A stretch of DNA of 64,000 bases. Origin: Aphelocoma coerulescens. Its lineage: Eukaryota; Chordata; Aves; Passeriformes; Corvidae. Of this stretch, positions 1-13,138 are shown piece after piece. Made by a program: the position numbers and the translations under genes. Below the pieces are notes generated by a model that saw nothing but the letters and a program-made list of their open reading frames with translations, had not been told where the DNA came from and did not search any database. The stretch is from contig NC_091022.1 of NCBI RefSeq assembly GCF_041296385.1, forward strand, positions 18,495,967 through 18,559,966. Direction: 5' to 3'. Each line of letters begins with the position of its first letter. Position 1 is the first letter of the stretch.

Positions 1-3000
1 ACTGGACTATTTAAATGTTTTAAGGACTATTATCTATACCTGCATTTAAGTCTTTGGAAATACATTCAAAATCATCCAAACACAGTTCTGAGGGAGGAAG
101 AAGTGAAATCTGAAGATACTATGTGCTAGAATCTTGAACTTCCACTTGTGAGATTGTCATTTCCATTTCATTTTTATCAGGGAAATAGGAGCCATTTTTT
201 CACTGTATGCAAAACACTAATCCAAAGTCCACATTAGTGAAGTGCCTCTCACTTTACCTACCAGTTTGACAGGATTCCTTGTACAACTCATACTAGTGGC
301 TGGACCAGTGTGTCTTCACAGCTCCATTTATTCCTGATAAATATGTCTCTATGATTTTGGCAGCACATCATGGAGTACAGTGCTAGTAATTAAAGATCAC
401 TCAAATCCCAAATATCCCAAACTCTGTGAACGTCACATTTTGGAGTTGTGGTTTATGCCTTTGCCTCAGCCCAGCATGACTGGGAATGTTTCATGGAAGA
501 GGGTCTCAGAACAGACCCAGGTCTTTAGGCTATGAGAACAAACTCCCACTGAAGCTGCTGAGAATTGTATCTGCTCTCAAGATCAAAATATCAGACCAAA
601 AGTGGAATCTCACATAAGGAAAATATCTGAGGAGCCCTGAAACCTGGGGTTTGTTATCACTGGATTCAGAAAGAGAAGTGTCAGAACCCTGAGCTCTGTG
701 TGGAAGGCCTCAGAAAAATGCATACTAAAGTCAGATGCAGAAATTAAATGGAAACATATGGAAATTTCCCTTCGTTGTGTATGGAAACAGGAACGTATCC
801 TGTCTTCACAGCTGGAATCTGTGGGAAGTCTTAGAAGCACTGACCCTCTACTTCTGCACTGTCACAGAATAGAATTCCTTCACTTCATAAATTCTGGACC
901 TTTCAGCAATGGTTTTGCCTCCAAGATTACCCAGCAGCTTACTTCTGTCTGAGAGCATCCAGCTGTTCACTCTCCAGTACACCCAGGAGTTCTGGCCAGC
1001 TGAAGGCAGGCTGTCTAGGAGTCTATGGAGCATCTCACTCTCAGGAGAATTCAGGGAATATGCCACTGAGCATAGCACTAGCACAGAGCTTCCTCAGCTC
1101 ATGTGTGAGACTTGATGCACTTGGCTAGAATCATGAGGAAGGTTTATTACACTTTATTTTTTAGTGTTAATCTCATGAAGCATAGAGGGACAGCACCATT
1201 TTGTAGATACTTCAATGGCAGAATGACACTGAGGGTGAGAGTATCTATATGTAGGAGAAAATATTTCTTTCCATGACCAGAAGGAAGAAATACATTACTC
1301 TGGAAGCCTGGCAGTGTAAGCAGCCATGAAGTTGTTGTGCGATCTTTTGTTGTTCTTGTTTGCTAAAGTGTGAAGTAAACCATAGTGTCAGAGACTGGTT
1401 CTGCTTTCAGTTCATACCATAATCTTGGACTAATACAGCTGCAGATCCTATATCATTAGATTCATTTCATAAGTAGACCTAAGCAAAATCCCCAATAGGT
1501 GCTAAAATTCTTAGCAGTTAGTATTCTTCACATCGGTATTTGGTGTTTTAAAGCTCAAAATAAGTAATTTTTCTGCTCTTACTTTCCTGGAATGCAGATA
1601 ATGAAATTTAGACTTGAAAATGCAGATGAATGACCTAGTGAACTGCTGTAAATTTGGGGTCAGGAAGCAGCAGCTTATGTCTCTAGCAGCCAGTAGGGTT
1701 GTTGCTGGTTTAGTTGTACCTGTACTGGCCTGAAGAACCTCAGTTGCTTGAGGACTTCAGTGCTTAATTTTAATGAGCGATATCTCTGATACTTCTCACA
1801 GCAGGGAATATGGAATCTAGCAAATTGTGTGCACTTGTGAAACAAGTGTCCAGTGTGCTTGGTGATACATTGATAGCTGAATGTGTTTGTCTGTCTTAAC
1901 TGTTTGAAAGAAGTGCAACTAAATTGATGAAGTTTTCTAATATTCTTCCATGTCAGCCACCAAAAAAGAGAAGTAGCTATATATTGTGCTTGTTTTATTT
2001 TCGCTCTTCTGGTATTTGGGAGACAGGACGAGAAAGAATAAAAATAGTTAAATTGTGCTTTTTACCTTCTTAGATTAACTTTTTCAAAGAATATCATCCT
2101 AGAGTTTTCAATGTAAAATGTTCCATTTTAGAGACAGAGCTGAAACCATGCCAAAGAAAAAAGTAGTAGCAATCGACTAGCAGCCTTACTCTCCAGCTCT
2201 GTTGCAACGTAATTTAAATAACAGCAGGCAAATCAAGTATATCTCTCATTCTGTACTAGCTACAGTAAGAAATTGTACAATCCAATTCATCCATGCCAAT
2301 AAGGAGTCACACCATACTATTTATAGGAATGTAATGGTGTGCTTTTTTCAGGATATTAAATTGCCTTTCCCTTGGATTCCTGCCCTTTGTTCTGCGGCTG
2401 GCTAAAGGCAGGCATGTCCCAGAGGATCATGTTGCTTTCTGTTATTTTGTTTTCAATTCAAAGTTATATAGTACAAGGTTGGTGTTTTAAATGGTAGATT
2501 TTTTCATTTAACTATTAGTGATTGAATCAGTTGTCATGGGCTGCCAAGGTGAACTCCATTGAAATGGAGATCTGTGTGAATACCAGAAAGGTTTGGTGTG
2601 TTATGTGCATAGCACAGACTGAGAATATTTTGCAGTCTCCTGACAGGCCTGTTTCTCAAACTGCAAGCTGTGATCCTCTTTATAATTAAAATTACATCAG
2701 AAGTGTTCAAAGAATTTGTCTGGTAATTCTTAATGATAGAAGATAAAACCTAGAAAGATATTTCTTTCTTACACAAATCTGTAAAATGAAAATGTCCTTT
2801 TGCTTCCTTGAATATTTAATCTTGAGATTCTCACCTCTGGTCAGCCTTGTAGAGAATGCACAAAGAGAAATGACAGGTTGCATATCTAAATATCTGAAAA
2901 AATCTTAAACTATCCTGCAACTGCTCAACACTCTCAATTTCCCCTTTCCTGTGTTGCCCTACGTGATTCCTCCACAGGTCTTCCTTGAGCTTCTCTCCCT

Positions 3001-5128
3001 TCTGCCCCCACAGCTGAATGACCTGTCCTCACTTCATCTCCATTTCCTCTTGTCCCTTCTCCTCCTGTTCTTTGAGACATTTCAGATCAGGAGACAATGA
3101 ACCTGCTAAATCTGGCTTGAATTTTTGTCACAACCTATTTTGTGTGTGTTGCAAATAGCATTATGGAATAAAAGTGCAGAGCAGTAACCTGAAATTAATT
3201 TGATCAAGATATGTTTGAATTGTGCTATATAGTAATTCAACAATTGAGTTATCCAATTACATAATCTTAACATGAGGCCCAATATAAATGTTTTTATAAA
3301 GGCCTCCTTTGCCTTTGAAAACACCACTAGTGTTTTGTTTCTAATCTCTGAGCGTATTGATGTCACAGGGCTTTTTCCCCAGACTTCAGTATTCTTTGGT
3401 TTGGGACCTTTCTCATTAAGTGCCATGTGGCAGCTTAGTGTTGTCTTCTGTAGCCTCTTTTCTTGTCTAGCCCAAAAAAATGCCTGTAATTGCTCAGTCT
3501 TGGCTTATACCAAAACAAAAAAAAAAAGCCAGACTAACCCAAGGATTGCCTTACAAAAGCTGTGTCCCAAACTACAGAGGTATCAAAAGTATTCAGACAG
3601 CTTTCCCTGCTCTTTTCTCTTTTCCTATGGTTTCTGTGTTCCTTTGTGCTGGCCGGAAGCAGCAGTGCTGAAATAATGACAGATGAGTTCTCATGGGATA
3701 TTTCTGGTTTTGCCAGGGGTTGTAACTATATATCAGCTCACACAAAAGGCCTGTTCCTGAGAGGCTTTCATTTCAGGAGAAAGCCTAATTATTCTGGCTA
3801 CACACTGTTCCTGAGTTACCAGTCAGCCATTTTCACTTTTGCTCCAGAGAAAAGTGGATGGGTGCTCACCACATGTTCTGACAGAGATTTTGATATGGAT
3901 CAGTAAGTCCAAGTCAGAGGGAACAAATTCTGGTATGTTTTTTCTCAAAACATTCAAGAGAAATATGGAAGTCACAGATATTTTTGCAGGGAAAGTAATT
4001 TAAATTAAATCAGATGTGCTTACAACAAAGTCATTTTACAAGCCCCTATTATTATCTATTAGAAAAACATTACGACTCTGAAAATCAGTCATGATTGGAT
4101 GCCCTTCACTATAAACTATGACCCAAGATGTAAGGTTCTCTACAACTCTGAAATTCACCATAGAAATGGAGATTGTTTTCCTCTAGGCACTGCCACAGTA
4201 GTGTACTAATTCCCACTGATGCCAGCCGAGCCCAGATGCCACCCGGAAAGCTGTTATGTCTCATCCTTCCAATGCATACCGCTGTAAAAAGCCTGTCTTG
4301 ATACTTCTTCCTTTGAAGTGGTCGTTAGTCTTAAGTTGTTATTAACTGGTTTTAATTTAATGTTCCATACCTAAACAGTCATGGTTTTTACAATTATGGA
4401 AATAACCTCCTAAACCAGCATGGATAAAATACTCTTTTCCATTTTGCTCATGACCTATTTAAGGTTTTGTCATTTGCTTGTAAGATAATGGATTTAGATT
4501 TCCAATCTTAAATAATAAAATTCTGAATGTTTTGGCAATAATTATCTGCTATATTATGCAACAATAATGTAACAGGTTATCTTTGTTCATCTATTGGTTA
4601 TAAAAATCAATTTACAGAAACGTTTTGGTCCAACAATAGAGCGCAATAGTTCACAGTTATAAATTGCTTCTAATCTTGCCTCAAACTGGTTTTCTAATGG
4701 AAGAACTTTATCTGCTTGTTTTAGAGTCTTACTAGCAAGATTGGTTTTTGCATATACATCTTATGCTCAAAAGCAAGCACTCCATATATACAGTGCTCAT
4801 CTAAATTCCTCTAAGCATGTGTCTGTTGCATGAGTGCAAGGTGGATGAAAAAGAGAACAGAAAATATCAGCCTGCCATCTGGCTCCAACAGAGATGCTGA
4901 ATGTTTTGTTTACATACTTTTCAAAATATCTTTCTTCTTAAATTCATAATTCAGCAAACCAGAAACTTATTTTATTCTTTGAAGCTTTGTTTCATACTTG
5001 ACATACAATGAAAATTGGTTTTCATGCTAACAAAATGTTTCTCCTCTCCTAAAACTGATGTAACATCTCCTTAATGACAACCAAAATAATGCATATTTAG
5101 TATTCCAAATGACTTGTTCAATATTCAG
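1..5128 (+). other. COL24A1: COL24A1 intron (3' part), no exon seen
   Basis: No Gly-X-Y exon with splice sites was found in 5.1 kb. Contents are ordinary AT-rich intron, a somewhat GC-richer block around 600-1,100 that I could not identify, and a C/T-rich stretch at about 2,940-3,075. Assignment to the intron rests on the first exon at 5,129 having a normal acceptor. Confidence 0.7.
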
Positions 5129-5182
5129 GGGCCAAGAGGTCTCGATGGTCCTCCAGGAGAACTGGGAACAGAAGGCATTAAG
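5129..5182 (+). CDS. COL24A1: COL24A1 helix exon w1 (54 bp)
   Basis: Reads [18 protein letters not shown] after a ttcag acceptor and before a gtgagt donor. Phase 0 at both ends; first coding exon visible in the window. Confidence 0.93.
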
Positions 5183-8100
5183 GTGAGTGCTTGCATTGCT
5201 CAGTATGGTATAAAACACTGAGGTAGACCATAACAGATAAAAGAAAACAAAAAACCCCAACCCATCATGGCAGAACCCACAGAGTTCCATTTAATCCAAG
5301 AGATTTGCAAATTTCTGCCTTTTCTAGGTGCTTCCTTGTTACAGTATGAGCACATCTAAGCCTGAATCTGTACTTTCTGTAGTTACCCAGTATTTAAACT
5401 CACAGTAACTGTATGCAGATTATCAAGCACATGGATGTAGAATTCACACATGGTTTGTTATTTATCAGGGAGAAAGAGGTGTTCCAGGAAAGAAAGGAGT
5501 TCCTGGGCTCATTGTAAGTATTGGAGCCAGTCTTTGTAGTAAGCTTTAACACAGTAACTACTGATTTCTGAGCTGTGTTTGGAAATTACTTGAAAAGACA
5601 ATTACATTGTCTTTTATATTTCTCTATAACCAGGGTAAAGCTGGAAATCCAGGAGAAAGAGGAGATCAGGGTGCACTTGTGAGTATGAAATTCACTAGTA
5701 CTTCTACCCAAAAAATCTGGAAAATCTCATCCTTTGTTTGACACTTGGGTATGAGGAAGTTTATCTACTTCAGAGCAGCTGGAAAACTCTGACAGTTTGC
5801 ATTTATTCATACAAAGAACCAGGGACAGAAGTGAGAACAAGTGTGACATGATCTAGCCTGCTAAAAGACCAGTGTTTTCATGGATGTTGGTCCTCAGAAT
5901 ACAACCTGACAGTAAATTGCAGCAGAAGAAATGGCTGTCGTGGTTGAAAGTGCAAACTTAGAAGTTTCTTCTGTTTTTTTTTTTTTAGTTTTATTGCAGT
6001 TTTAAGGATGAAAGTCATTGTGACATAGAACAATAATTGCTAGATTTTGGGGTAGGTGTGTGTTTTCAGTGTAGGGATAAATGTAGAAATGTATTAAACA
6101 TATATCATGTATAGGAGAAAATTCTTCCTTTTAGTGCTTCTTTGAATAGAAATGTAATGTGTTCTATTTGAGGCTTTTTTTTACAAAGCAGATTATCAGT
6201 CAGTCCAAATCGTACTGAATTTTCAACAAAGAAGGAAGCAGAAAAGCAGAAACAAAGCAATAATGGTGGTGATTTTGCTCTACAGTTGAAACTCAAAATG
6301 TTGATTGTCATCACATTTCTCTTGCTTTTCTGCTCAGATTTACGAGCTTGTTGCCCCTCACCTTTGACACAAGAGGTTTTCATTTCCTCTTCATTCACTA
6401 GAACTTTCAGATGTATTTATATATGCAGACATGAATGAAGCAAAACCTCATTAGGCTGAAATGATGTGAAATGGTGCATTTATTGCAACGTACAAGATCC
6501 TGATCTATTGCTCCTACAGCTACCGTTTATAGAAGACAGTGTGAGATAGAAATGCTATGAGCAAAGTGTGCTGTGAACCTTACTGATCATCTAAAGTACA
6601 GCTTCTAGGGCAGTTTGGACATAGAAGCAGCACGTGGTTCTAAGGAGAATTACAAGGAACTGGTAAATGGTGGCTCAGCTAAGATTCATCTGTATGTAAA
6701 AGAAACTGAAGAAGGACTTATTCAGGACTCCCTCACCTGCTGCAGAAGCCGGTGATAGGTCAATGCATGCCAATCAGAAAAAAAGGCTGCACATATTTCT
6801 TGGATGTTTCTGTGTTAGTTACTGTGTGAGCAGAAACAAAAGAGGAAGTGGTTGTTCTCAGAATATGAAGCAGCTTTTTTCCAATGATTTTTTATTTCAT
6901 TTTAATCTTCCAGGGTTTGCTTGGGCCTCCAGGAACCACAGGAGACAGGGGACCAATGGGAGAGCCCGTAAGTTGATCCTTACGCCTGCTTCAAAGCTTT
7001 TCCATGTATTATGCAAGCTCCCTGACAACTCAAGCTCCATTTTACCAAGATCCACTGTTGCCAGCTGTGGTTAGGTAGGAATGGTGGGGTGATTGTTCCA
7101 AAACTGCAGAGCTGGAGTCTGCCTCCCTTGCTTAGTGCAACCTGTTCAACCTGTTAATCTTGTTGGGAAGCTCTATAGTAAGGGGTGCACAACAGAAGAA
7201 AGTGTAACAGAACATAGATCACACTATTATGTGGCTTTACGCCACACTGAGGTAGCTACTATGTTGTGTATTACATAAATGTATGTGCCAACACTTTAGT
7301 GGTGTTTTTTTAGGCAAATACTAGGATTGTTGTTCAGGAACACAGGGACCACATCTATTTGGCAGGTTAAATTTTCAATAAGAGACTGCTATAATAAACC
7401 TCAGACATTCCTCTGCTGGATGGGTTCTTGTTACTATGTCAAAGCCATGCTCACTTTCATGTGGCTAATATTGCTACAGAAGATCATGCAGAATCTGCAG
7501 CAAGTATGTGTAATATACTGCAAGATATAGCTGTGACAGGAATAGTATTGCAGCACCATCTCTGGGGGAAATCAGATTATATAAATACAGTGAAAGAATA
7601 TATGCTGTCTTAGGGAGAAGGCTGCCATTTTCTGGTGCAGAAATCTAATAGAGTTGTCAAAAACTGTGTGTTTACATTGCTTCCGGAAAGTAATTTTGCA
7701 CAGTAAATTGCACATAGTTAATTTAGATCTCAAAAGTGAAGTGTTGATAAAAATGGTATTATTTTTAGTGTTATTAGTATTTAATATTTTTTCTAATATT
7801 ATTTCTACTAATCCATAGACTGATGTGTAAAGAACGTAATTGCACATTTTGAGGGGCTAGAAAAACACCAACAATTATTTGGTAAATTTTGTTTAGGGTA
7901 GAATTGCCTACTTAACTTGAGCTGCCAACCTGTAGGAATGGCAAAATGTTTCACAGAAAATGTATTTTCTAATGGTTGTCACTGGATTCCTCTTACTTTG
8001 TTTCTTTCATTTATTATATCTTATCATGTTGCAACATGTGAGAGCCTTACAATGAAAGGTTTATATGTCAAATTCCTGCCATCTTCTGTTCAAATCTGAA

Positions 8101-11100
8101 TTTTCATATCAATAGAATGTCTGTCTGCCTTACCTAACCTAAGTGGCCTACTCTTGAGCAGCCTACATTTCTGTTGTGCTCATCATCATAGAAACTGCAT
8201 ATTCAGTGTCAGAAACAAACCTCCTCCTGTGAACAGGATATCTTTTCTGTCAAGTGCTGAAAGAGTAAAATCTCTTCAGAAAATGGTCTGCAAGGCTAGA
8301 AAGAAGTGATAAAATGACAGAAGATACGTGCAACACAACGCTCTTTTTTTAGGTGCCCATCCAAGCAGCTTGACTTCATCCTCTGTCAGCTGGTCACTGT
8401 GTGAAAGCCAGCAGCTGAGGTTTTCTGGCCCTGTCACTAGCTCTACACAGAGCAGAAAACCCCTAACTGTTGGTGGAGGAGCAGAGAAATATAAGCAATT
8501 AGAACTACTTGTATTAATGGGGTTGATCTAAATTACACTCAAACTTTATCTACTTGTCAGACATTTCAGTAAAACCCTTCTTTGCAAATTACTTGATGTT
8601 AATGGTTAAAAGGACTCCCGGTACTTCTATAAATTTTTGGCTTCTGAAAGTCTCGGGAGAAAGATACATTGCCAATCCAGCAGCCTTATCTCCATGGTAA
8701 TGTGAAGAAATACTGGACTTTTGAATCAAACTGAAGCTTTGTGACACTTGCCTAGTGGAATTTTATGGAGTTGCTGCAAATGAAAATCAATGAACTTATT
8801 TTAGGACCAACTGAATTCTCAAAGGGAAGTAACTGCAGTTTTAGTTGTTCATATTTAAATGAAGATAAAAGGTCATATTTATGTATCTGCTGGAATTCTG
8901 TCAGTAATATGCAACTGACATTTTTGTTACAAGGGAAGAAAATATTCACATTGTCATTGCCAGGTCATCAGGAGGAGCAAAACCATATGCATAGTTTGTA
9001 AGAGGAAGTGAAACAAAATAGAGTAAATATTTGTTCAAAAGGCTTCTATCATAAATAGAAGCAGCATCTTTCTTTTACATGAGGACTGTAGATCAAGAAA
9101 ATGTTTTGAATTTAGGATGTCTTTCGACACAGATGAGTCCCAAAGGGGTAAATAGAAACGAACTTTCTCGAAGTTCAAAGACTGGTTATACCCAGAGGCT
9201 GATTTGTCTTGACATACATTCACAGTGGCTATAGAATCAGCTGTAAACTGTTACAGGCAACTTCTACTCCCCAGCACACAAATCCTACTCTGTGAGCCCA
9301 GATCTTACATGTGCAGAGAATTTGAACGTGCCACTTTGGGAAATGATCCCTGTAATTTTACTACTTACATGTAAGGCTTATAATAAAATGCTTATGGTAT
9401 AGTTGTTAATATTACTAAGAAGGCTTCAGCCTTTAATCTATTACGCCTCAGTGACCGTTCTGTACAAATGCTGCTAAATGCATGGTGAAACAAACAGTAG
9501 TTGTTTTCAGTTAATTCCATACCAGACTGTAGGCTTTTCCACAAAGCAAACCAGACAGTCTAACAAACCTTAATTAAACAAAGTCTCAGTTAGTCAAGAG
9601 AAGAGCTTAGTTCAGATAATAATTTATTTTTGGTCTAAAAGAAAAGACATCTGTGCTATTATTTGAGATCTGTTATTTCAGTGTGTCAAGGCTGGCAATG
9701 ATTGGTACTATATGCCATCATGGGACTTGGATACACTGTTGGATTCAGGAGGAAAGACAATGAAATACATTTCTTTATTCCAGCTGGAAGAGTTGTGAAG
9801 AGACAAATTGAACACTCTACAATGTAATTTAATGTTAATTGAATGATGCATCCAAAATTTTGTTTAATGCCAGGGTCCAAGAGGACAACCGGGGGATGCT
9901 GGCCCTACTGGAGAAATGGGTTTTGAGGTGAGCTTTTAATCACTTATATAGCAATTACAAATATTCAAACAACTGACTAAGCCTGGACAGTATGTTTATA
10001 AAATTTTTTTATTGCTTGCAGCTGACTTAAATATCATGAGCTACTGAGAGTCTCTTATTTAAAGCTGTTACCAAAAAAATGTCTAAAATAAGTAGCTTTT
10101 TATGTTGTAAGGACTGTCTTTGAGCATACATTCATGATATCTGTCATAGAAGGTGAATATTTAATCGAGTAAACAACCTTTTGGGGGGGGGGGGCAGAGA
10201 GCACCATTCTCCTTGCAGTTAGGTAGTAAAATACCATTAATCACATGTCCTTTCAAATTGTAGATAAAGGAAAGCAGCTGTAGACAGCCTTCTTGCTTAA
10301 CTTTTGCTTCTGTTTTTTGCTTTGTTTTTAATATTTCATTGAGAAAAATGTGACAGAATGTATTAGCCACATTTGTAATGAAGTACCCGAGGGATGAGCT
10401 CACTTAGAACAGTAGGGATCTGGCTTATTTGAAGAAATGCTCTTTCTCAGTCACCCCAAATCTAAACTGACTATTAAGAACTAAGTTTTATATGTAAACT
10501 TTACAGAAAGCAGTCTGGTACCATTAACTCATTAAGGGCTGAGGCCTCCAAAAAGGGCTTTGTTCTCCAAAGGCTGTATCTACTTGGCTCCAAGCCTAAA
10601 CAGAGATGAAGTTGTCAGTCAGATTTACAGAAGATAGATGCTTGCTCAGCAGTAATTTATGGTGAAAGGTACAGGCTTAGTGGTACAGCTGAGTCTTCAG
10701 TATGTTCCTGACCCACAGTGTATTTCCTGAACTCCTTCTATACTCTCCTTTCTTTTGTGTTTGGCTCTAGAAAGAACAAAGAACTGTGTTGTCTTGATTG
10801 ATTTTTCAGACCTTCATCTTTCCCAGTGTGTCATGCCATTCTTCCGCTTCAATTTTGGGTGTATTATTTAGTTGTTGCAAAATTATTACTAGTGATCATG
10901 TAACAATAGCTCTTGTACCATGCAGGGACCTCCTGGCCCTGAAGGAGAACCTGGTCTGCAGGGGGAACCAGGCACAAAGGTAAATGTTGAAATTTTTCTC
11001 TTATGCTGTTTAAATTTTCAAATTTTCATAAAAGCAAATCAGAGAGATCTGATTTGTTAGCCAAGTAGACAGTGATACAGGAAATAGACCATTAAGAAAT

Positions 11101-13103
11101 ACTGTTATTGTCATGATGACTACATCAGCTGTAAACCCTGTTATTGTTACAAATATTGTCCTTTAAAATCCAATTATTTTCCTTGTGACATCCCAGGGAG
11201 ACATTGGACCTGCTGGGAAGGCTGGAGAACCAGGTGACCAAGGTTTAAGGGTAAGCTATGGACACAAGCCTTCTTCTACAACAGGAACATATTTTATGAA
11301 GTACAGGTTGAGAAATCTTGATTTATCAGAAGAATTCAATAAGAAGCTATGATCTGATAACCTCTTTTTTTAAAGAAAAAGAAAACAGTGTAATACTGTA
11401 GCAAGTTAGAAAGAGTATTGGTGGAGGAAGAGTGGCTTGAGAGCTGCTCTGCAGAAAGGGCCTTGGGGGTGCTGGTCAACGGCGTCTGAACATGAGCCAG
11501 CATGTGCCCAGGTGGCCAAGAAGGCCAATGGTATCCTGGTCTGTGTCAGAAAATTGTGGCCAGCAAGACCAGGGCAGTGAATTTTTCCCTGTATTTGGCA
11601 CTGGTTGAGCTGCACCTTGAGCTTCGTGTCCAGTTCTGGGTCTCATTTCAAAAAGGACATTGGTGTGCTGGAGCATGTCCAGAGAAGGGAAACGCTGCTG
11701 GTGAAGCAAAAGTTTTATGAGAAGCAGCTGAGGGAGCATGGCTGTTCAGCCTGAAGAAAAGGAGGCCCACTGTTCTCTACAACTACCTGAAAGGAGGCTG
11801 TAGTGAGGTGGGGGTCAGTCTCTTCTGCAAGCTAACAAGTGATAGAATGAAGGGCCTTAAGTTGTACCAGGAGAGGTTTAGACTGGATATAAGAAATGAA
11901 ATTTTTACTGAAAGAGTGGTTAGGCATTGAAGTATATTGTCATGGGAAGTGGTAGAGTCATTGTCTCTTGAAGTGTTTGAGAGGCATCTGGGTGTGGCAC
12001 TTGGGAATATGATTATGGTGGTGTTGGGCTGATGATTGGAGCTTTCTGTCAACCTTGATGATTCTGTGTGCTTCCATGATTATAATGTTGAAATATTTCT
12101 GATGGTAAATGCTGAGTTTTTCGTGGCCCTACAGTAAATCTGTAAATTTACCAATATAGTAGCTATCCAAATAAACATGGAAGATTCTGGACAGAATAGG
12201 TTTATTTTTGAGTTTACTGTAATTACATGTTATATACTCTGAAGCTAAACAAAATCTCACTGCTACTGTCTAAATCTCCAGTGTTACATGGACATAATAT
12301 TGCCTCATTTTTCTAATGCTGATCATCTTTTATGCTTTCTTGTGTTGGATATTCATGGGCTGTGACACTGAAGATAAATAAACTGTAACAGCAAAAAAGT
12401 AGTTGTCCAAAAGATAATAAGCATGTATAAAACTAGTATGAGTTCTTCCAAGGCAATACCGCTATGTCAAGAAATTTAGGCAATAACGTTGTTTTCAACT
12501 GTTTCTTCCTATAAGGGTGAACCAGGGCCTCCAGGAGAAGATGGTGTTCAAGGAAAAGATGGCCCAAAGGTACATTAAGTTTCTGTAGCAGATGTAAAAT
12601 ACTCATATTAGCTTAAGGACCCAGATCTCCTCTTTTATCCTAGGTCAAAACCAGATCAACAGAGCCCAGTTGAGTGCACTTAATTTTAACATAGGAGGTC
12701 CTGTAAAGTACAGGCTTTCCTGTACCTTTTAGGTCCATATCTACCTTGCGAGGGCTGCAAAGTTGAATGGCTTGACAAAGAAAACCCAGCTGGAGACATG
12801 AGTACAGCTTTTGTCTATGGCAACTAGAGTGCTGGAGAAAGCAAGACCAAGGCTGCTCTGCTCCCTGAATTGGATCAGTGCTGTGCCAGGACCTGTAGCA
12901 GGTGCCAGGACGGGATGTCAGAGAGAACAACTTCATATATTTGGTGATGGATGAGGCAAAATGTGGCTATAGGAGTGTATGAATGAGATAGAAAGGGTTT
13001 TACCCTAACTTAGAGCCTGATCTGAATTTGACTGCTAAGATTCTCAGACATTCAGAATTCCCTTTTCTTTTGAATGAGTAATTCTGTAGCAGCAGATTGA
13101 CTA

Positions 13104-13138
<35 letters not shown>

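Larger units (their letters stand above)
5679..12515 (+). other. COL24A1: COL24A1 introns between w3 and w8
   Basis: Introns at 5,679-6,913, 6,968-9,873, 9,928-10,925, 10,980-11,196 and 11,251-12,515. They hold AT-rich unique-looking sequence, a 12-G run at 10,183-10,194 and one CR1 fragment. No missed collagen exon was seen. Confidence 0.7.

Noticed and set aside
3562..3906. 114-codon open frame upstream of the first collagen exon
   Set aside because: No Gly-X-Y periodicity, no family resemblance and no splice context.
11406..12052. Several open frames of 70-90 codons on both strands
   Set aside because: All lie within the CR1 LINE fragment and are remnants or shadows of it.
13107..13135. 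Poly-T run as the A-tail of a minus-strand retrocopy
   Set aside because: The sequence that would have to be the retrocopy is the functional collagen exon w9 and its flanks.
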